A DNA stretch of 9,674 bases, taken from positions 1 through 9,674 of the forward strand of contig JAGRJZ010000035.1 of the NCBI GenBank assembly GCA_020442505.1, in the 5' to 3' direction. Below the pieces are notes generated by a model. That model searched no databases. It had not been told where the DNA came from and saw only the letters and a program-made list of their open reading frames with translations. The DNA is from Alphaproteobacteria bacterium. GTDB lineage: Bacteria; Pseudomonadota; Alphaproteobacteria; Micavibrionales; Micavibrionaceae. The position numbers and the translations under genes were made by a program. This document shows, in pieces, positions 6,728 to 9,674 of this stretch; positions within the stretch are counted from its first letter, which is position 1; every line of letters starts with the position of its first letter.

Positions 6728-7014
6728 GGGGCGGGGGCGGGTCTTGCGGGTGAGGAGGCTTGTTCCTGTCCGAAAGCGTCGTTGCAAACAACGTCGAAGG
6801 GCAGCTGTCGATCGAACTTTGCCTTCAGAATAACTTTCGGGCTCGTAAAACCGCCATGACTGGTACAGGGTACGCATGCGTAGCCTTTGGGCACCTCAAC
6901 CGTGTCGCAGACCGGCGTTGCGTTTTGGTACTGAATCAAGAAGAGAACGCCGCACAAAAAGGTAGGAATGGAGATAATCTTAAGAAGATCGATCGCAAAA
7001 GTTCCTTTGGACAT
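6724..7014 (-). CDS. Small single-pass membrane protein with CxxC, unknown function
   Basis: Encodes 96 residues that I do not recognise. The N-terminus (MSKGTFAIDLLK) leads into one hydrophobic segment (about 12-28), followed by a short soluble region with Cys36, Cys47, Cys50 and Cys77, and a Pro/Ala-rich tail. Cys47 and Cys50 form CVPC. Cys21 lies in the membrane segment. With Lys3 and Lys12 before the helix and few positive charges immediately after, the soluble part is probably periplasmic. There the cysteines could form disulfides or bind a metal or haem; this is inference. No lipobox is visible. Support for a real gene: mixed codon use like its neighbours, AAGAG upstream of the ATG, a good promoter and an otherwise unexplained gap between carB and greA. 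It is probably co-oriented with both but independently transcribed. Confidence 0.65.
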   Translation of the reverse strand: MSKGTFAIDLLKIISIPTFLCGVLFLIQYQNATPVCDTVEVPKGYACVPCTSHGGFTSPKVILKAKFDRQLPFDVVCNDAFGQEQASSPARPAPAP

Positions 7015-7030
7015 ACCTTTTCTCTTCGTG

Positions 7031-7045
7031 TTTCAACTGTTGAAA
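7031..7045. promoter_or_regulatory. Perfect palindrome upstream of the small gene (possible operator)
   Basis: TTTCAAC-T-GTTGAAA is a perfect inverted repeat with 7-base arms around one central base. It sits between the predicted start of transcription (about 7048) and the ATG at 7014, a position typical of a repressor operator. As RNA it could instead form a 6-bp hairpin with a CAG loop close to the ribosome binding site. A second 8-bp palindrome, CTTCGAAG (7047-7054), adjoins it. Confidence 0.4.
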
Positions 7046-7054
7046 ACTTCGAAG

Positions 7055-7083
7055 CTTTTATCAGAATAAATATATTTCGTCAA
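7055..7083 (-). promoter_or_regulatory. Promoter of the small CxxC membrane protein gene
   Basis: Minus strand TTGACG (7083-7078, five of six consensus bases), a 17-bp AT-rich spacer, and TAAAAG (7060-7055, four of six) preceded by TGA, so the -10 is of the extended type. The predicted start is near 7048, 34 bases before the ATG. The -35 begins about 20 bases after the carB stop. The region is clearly more AT-rich than the flanking genes. Confidence 0.6.
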
Positions 7084-7103
7084 ATAAAACGAACAAATTC
7101 GAT

Positions 7104-9674
7104 CTATGCCGCTTCGTCTTCTTTGTTTTCACCCCCCTCAAAATACCCCTGCAAAGGCCGGACACGAAGAGTGCCGGCCTGAAGCGCGCGGACGGCCTGA
7201 ACCCCGGCGCGCGCGGCGGTCAGGAGGGTATAATGCGGCACTTTGTGCATGATTGCCATGCGACGGATGTTGTTCGCGTCTGCAACGGCTTGCGGGCCTT
7301 TTGCCGTGGTATTGATCACCAGGTCGATCTCGTCGTTGATTAATGCGTCCACGATGTTGGGTTTTCCTTCCATGACTTTGTTGATGCGTTTGACCTCTAG
7401 CCCGTTGGCTGAGAGGTGGGCGCAGGTCCCCCCCGTGGCGACGAGAGAAAAGCCTATTTCGGACAACTCCCTTGCCAGCGGGGCGAGGGCTTCCTTGTCT
7501 TTGTCTTGCACGGACAAAAAGACGGTTCCCGTCGTCGGCAGATTCATCCCTGCGCCGATCTGCGCCTTGGCGTAGGCATTGGCCATTTCACAGGCAATGC
7601 CCATGACCTCACCAGTGGATTTCATCTCCGGCCCCAAAATCGGATCGACGCCAGGAAACCGATTCCACGGGAAGACGGGGGCCTTCACGGCCGTATGATC
7701 GGGTGTCATACCCTTTAACATGCCGTTTTTGCGGAAGGATGCAAGGCTTTCTCCGGCCATTACCCGTGCGGCGATCTTCGCCACAGGCGTCCCGGTTGCT
7801 TTCGCCACGAAGGGAACCGTACGGGAGGCACGCGGGTTGACCTCCAATATGTAGATGTCAAATTCCCCTGTGTTTTTATTGGGTTTGAGCGCGTATTGGA
7901 CGTTCATCAAGCCTTTCACGTTCAAAGCTTTGGCCAGTTTTATGGTTTGTTTTTCAATCTCCCTGACGGTTTTGTAGGGCAGAGAATGGGGCGGCAAAAC
8001 GCAAGCACTATCGCCGGAATGGATCCCGGCTTCCTCGATATGCTCCATGATCCCGGCGACATAGACGTCTTTTCCATCGGCGATGCAATCTGCGTCGATC
8101 TCTATCGCGCCGCGCACGTAGCGGTCGAGCAAGACCGGGTTCTTGCCGGAGACTTTGACGGCCGTGCGGATATAGTTTCGCGTTTCCTCCAGAGAATTGA
8201 CGATTTGCATCCCTTGCCCGCCGAGCACGTAAGAAGGTCGTAAAACGATGGGAAAGCCTATCTTCTCGGCGATGTCCAGCGCTTCTTTTTCTGAGGCGGC
8301 AATGCCGTTGAAGGGTTGATGCAGCTTCAGTTCCTGCAACAATTTCTGGAACCGTTCGCGGTCCTCGGCCAGGTCGATCGCGTCCGGATCGGTGCCGAGG
8401 ATCGGAATGCCGTGCTCCTGCAAAGCATGGGCGAGCTTGAGCGGCGTTTGCCCGCCGAGCTGGACAATCACACCGAGAACGTGTCCGTTTTGTTGTTCCG
8501 CCTCGATAATTTCGATCACGTCCTCCCCCGTCAGCGGCTCGAAATAAAGCCGGTCGGATGTGTCATAGTCGGTCGAGACGGTCTCCGGATTGCAATTGAT
8601 CATGATGGTCTCGTATCCGGCCTCTTTCAAGGCATAGGCGGCATGAACGCAGCAATAATCGAACTCGATCCCTTGCCCGATTCGGTTGGGCCCGCCGCCG
8701 AGGATGACTATTTTCTTGCGGTCGGTGGGCGCGCATTCGTCCTCTGTTTCATACGTCCCGTACATATAGGCCGTCTCGCTCGGGATCTCGGCGGCGCAGG
8801 AATCTACACGTTTGTAGACGGGGCGAACGCCGTGCTTCAGACGCGCGGCACGGATTTTCTTCTCTGAAACACTCACGAGGTCGGCCAGACGTTTGTCGGA
8901 AAATCCCTGCTGTTTCAATGACAGCCAACCGTCCGTATCAATGGGCAAGCCGTTTTCCTTGACGCGGGTTTCCGTGGCGACGATTCCGGCGATCCGCTCC
9001 AGAAACCAGCGGTCGTACTTACTTATCTCGTGAATTTCGTCGATGGACAGGCCGTAGCGCAGGGCCTGGGCTACGTACAAAATGCGCTGAGGCGTCGGGC
9101 GGGACAGGGCTGCACGCAACAGGTCCGGGTGCGGTGGTAAGTCCGGGTTGGAATGGCCGGGTAAAGGAATGGGGTCGAAGCCGGACAGGCCCTTTTCCAT
9201 CCCGCGCAGGGCCTTTTGCATGCTCTCTTCGAAATTGCGGCCCATGGCCATGACTTCTCCGACCGATTTCATCGCGGTGGTCAGGGTGTTGTCCGTGCCG
9301 GTGAATTTCTCGAACGCGAAACGCGGAATTTTGGTCACGACGTAGTCAATCGTTGGCTCGAAACTTGCCGGCGTTTTACCGCCGGTGATATCGTTGCCGA
9401 GCTCGTCGAGCGTATAACCGACCGCCAGCTTGGCCGCGATCTTGGCAATCGGAAATCCTGTGGCCTTCGAAGCCAGCGCGGAGGAACGCGAGACGCGCGG
9501 GTTCATCTCGATCACCACCAGACGGCCGTTTTCCGGGTTCAGCGCGAATTGGACGTTCGATCCGCCGGTCTCTACCCCGATTCCGCGCAGAACCGCGAGC
9601 GAGGCGTTACGCATAATCTGGTATTCCTTATCCGTCAGGGTCAGCGCCGGAGCGACGGTGATGGAATCGCCGGT
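7104..9674 (-). CDS. carB: Carbamoyl-phosphate synthase large subunit (N-terminus outside window)
   Basis: The 856 C-terminal residues of CarB are present; the frame runs off the right edge beginning TGDSITVAPALTLTDKEYQI, which aligns near residue 244 of the E. coli protein. With CarA it makes carbamoyl phosphate from glutamine, bicarbonate and two ATP for pyrimidine and arginine synthesis. Visible parts, counted from the window edge: the end of the first ATP-grasp domain with EMNPRVSRSSALASKATG (56-73), the oligomerisation domain (about 155-310), the second ATP-grasp half starting ILGGGPNRIGQGIEFDYCCV (about 322) with GGQTPLKLA and EVNPRASRTVPF, and the C-terminal MGS-like allosteric domain (about 710 onward), ending in an acidic tail. 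No frameshift is visible. carA would be expected upstream, beyond the window. No strong terminator follows the stop. Confidence 0.98.
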   Translation of the reverse strand, partial: TGDSITVAPALTLTDKEYQIMRNASLAVLRGIGVETGGSNVQFALNPENGRLVVIEMNPRVSRSSALASKATGFPIAKIAAKLAVGYTLDELGNDITGGKTPASFEPTIDYVVTKIPRFAFEKFTGTDNTLTTAMKSVGEVMAMGRNFEESMQKALRGMEKGLSGFDPIPLPGHSNPDLPPHPDLLRAALSRPTPQRILYVAQALRYGLSIDEIHEISKYDRWFLERIAGIVATETRVKENGLPIDTDGWLSLKQQGFSDKRLADLVSVSEKKIRAARLKHGVRPVYKRVDSCAAEIPSETAYMYGTYETEDECAPTDRKKIVILGGGPNRIGQGIEFDYCCVHAAYALKEAGYETIMINCNPETVSTDYDTSDRLYFEPLTGEDVIEIIEAEQQNGHVLGVIVQLGGQTPLKLAHALQEHGIPILGTDPDAIDLAEDRERFQKLLQELKLHQPFNGIAASEKEALDIAEKIGFPIVLRPSYVLGGQGMQIVNSLEETRNYIRTAVKVSGKNPVLLDRYVRGAIEIDADCIADGKDVYVAGIMEHIEEAGIHSGDSACVLPPHSLPYKTVREIEKQTIKLAKALNVKGLMNVQYALKPNKNTGEFDIYILEVNPRASRTVPFVAKATGTPVAKIAARVMAGESLASFRKNGMLKGMTPDHTAVKAPVFPWNRFPGVDPILGPEMKSTGEVMGIACEMANAYAKAQIGAGMNLPTTGTVFLSVQDKDKEALAPLARELSEIGFSLVATGGTCAHLSANGLEVKRINKVMEGKPNIVDALINDEIDLVINTTAKGPQAVADANNIRRMAIMHKVPHYTLLTAARAGVQAVRALQAGTLRVRPLQGYFEGGENKEDEAA

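Noticed and set aside
6636..6791. N-terminal extension of greA
   Set aside because: The extra codons run through the leader terminator and into the small upstream gene; GreA proteins begin at the ATG at 6635 and have about 157 residues.
6943..6966. Lipoprotein signal in the small CxxC protein (Cys21)
   Set aside because: The residues before Cys21 are TFL, which do not fit a lipobox, and the cysteine lies within the hydrophobic segment.
7084..7103. Weak hairpin (CGAA/TTCG, then TTTTATTT on the minus strand) as the carB terminator
   Set aside because: A 4-bp stem is too weak to call; the T-rich stretch also belongs to the next promoter.
6760..7182. Plus-strand open frame of 140 codons opposite the small CxxC gene
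   Set aside because: No upstream promoter or Shine-Dalgarno, it runs antisense through a promoter region and into the end of carB, and the product shows no domain-like features.
7896..8867. Plus-strand open frames opposite carB
   Set aside because: They are mirror frames of a strongly conserved coding region and do not resemble proteins.

Overview
The window looks like a chromosomal housekeeping region of an alphaproteobacterium, moderately GC-rich. The protein sequences, the mreB-mreC-mreD-mrdA cell-shape cluster and the carB-greA neighbourhood all point that way. The genus cannot be named from the sequence alone. No mobile element, CRISPR array, tRNA or rRNA gene was seen.

Layout, left half (+ strand): the last codons of rpmJ (ribosomal protein L36) are followed by a clean intrinsic terminator. 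An extended -10 promoter then leads into mreB (actin-like cytoskeleton), mreC (periplasmic scaffold, TTG start), a full-length sodium:solute symporter (TTG start), mreD (overlapping the symporter by 14 bases) and mrdA (PBP2 transpeptidase). A strong terminator lies two bases after the mrdA stop. Together these encode most of the Rod (elongasome) machinery that directs lateral-wall peptidoglycan synthesis. Two departures from the textbook cluster stand out: the transporter between mreC and mreD, and the absence of rodA/mrdB after mrdA.

Layout, right half (- strand, converging on mrdA): carB (large subunit of carbamoyl-phosphate synthetase, N-terminus outside the window), an unrecognised 96-residue single-pass membrane protein with a CxxC pair, and greA (transcript cleavage factor). 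The small gene has a good promoter of its own and a perfect 15-base palindrome between promoter and start. The greA gene has a TTGACA promoter candidate overlapping the stop of the small gene, followed by a strong intrinsic terminator that ends 13 bases before the greA start codon. This resembles the greA leader of E. coli, where premature termination produces the GraL RNAs.

Gaps between genes are all short (the longest is 162 bases, between rpmJ and mreB), so no stretch over 300 bases lacks a gene. The most interesting points are the symporter inside the mre cluster, the terminator in the greA leader, the unknown CxxC membrane protein, and a Cys/Cys/His/Cys set in PBP2 at positions matching a zinc site described in other PBP2 proteins.
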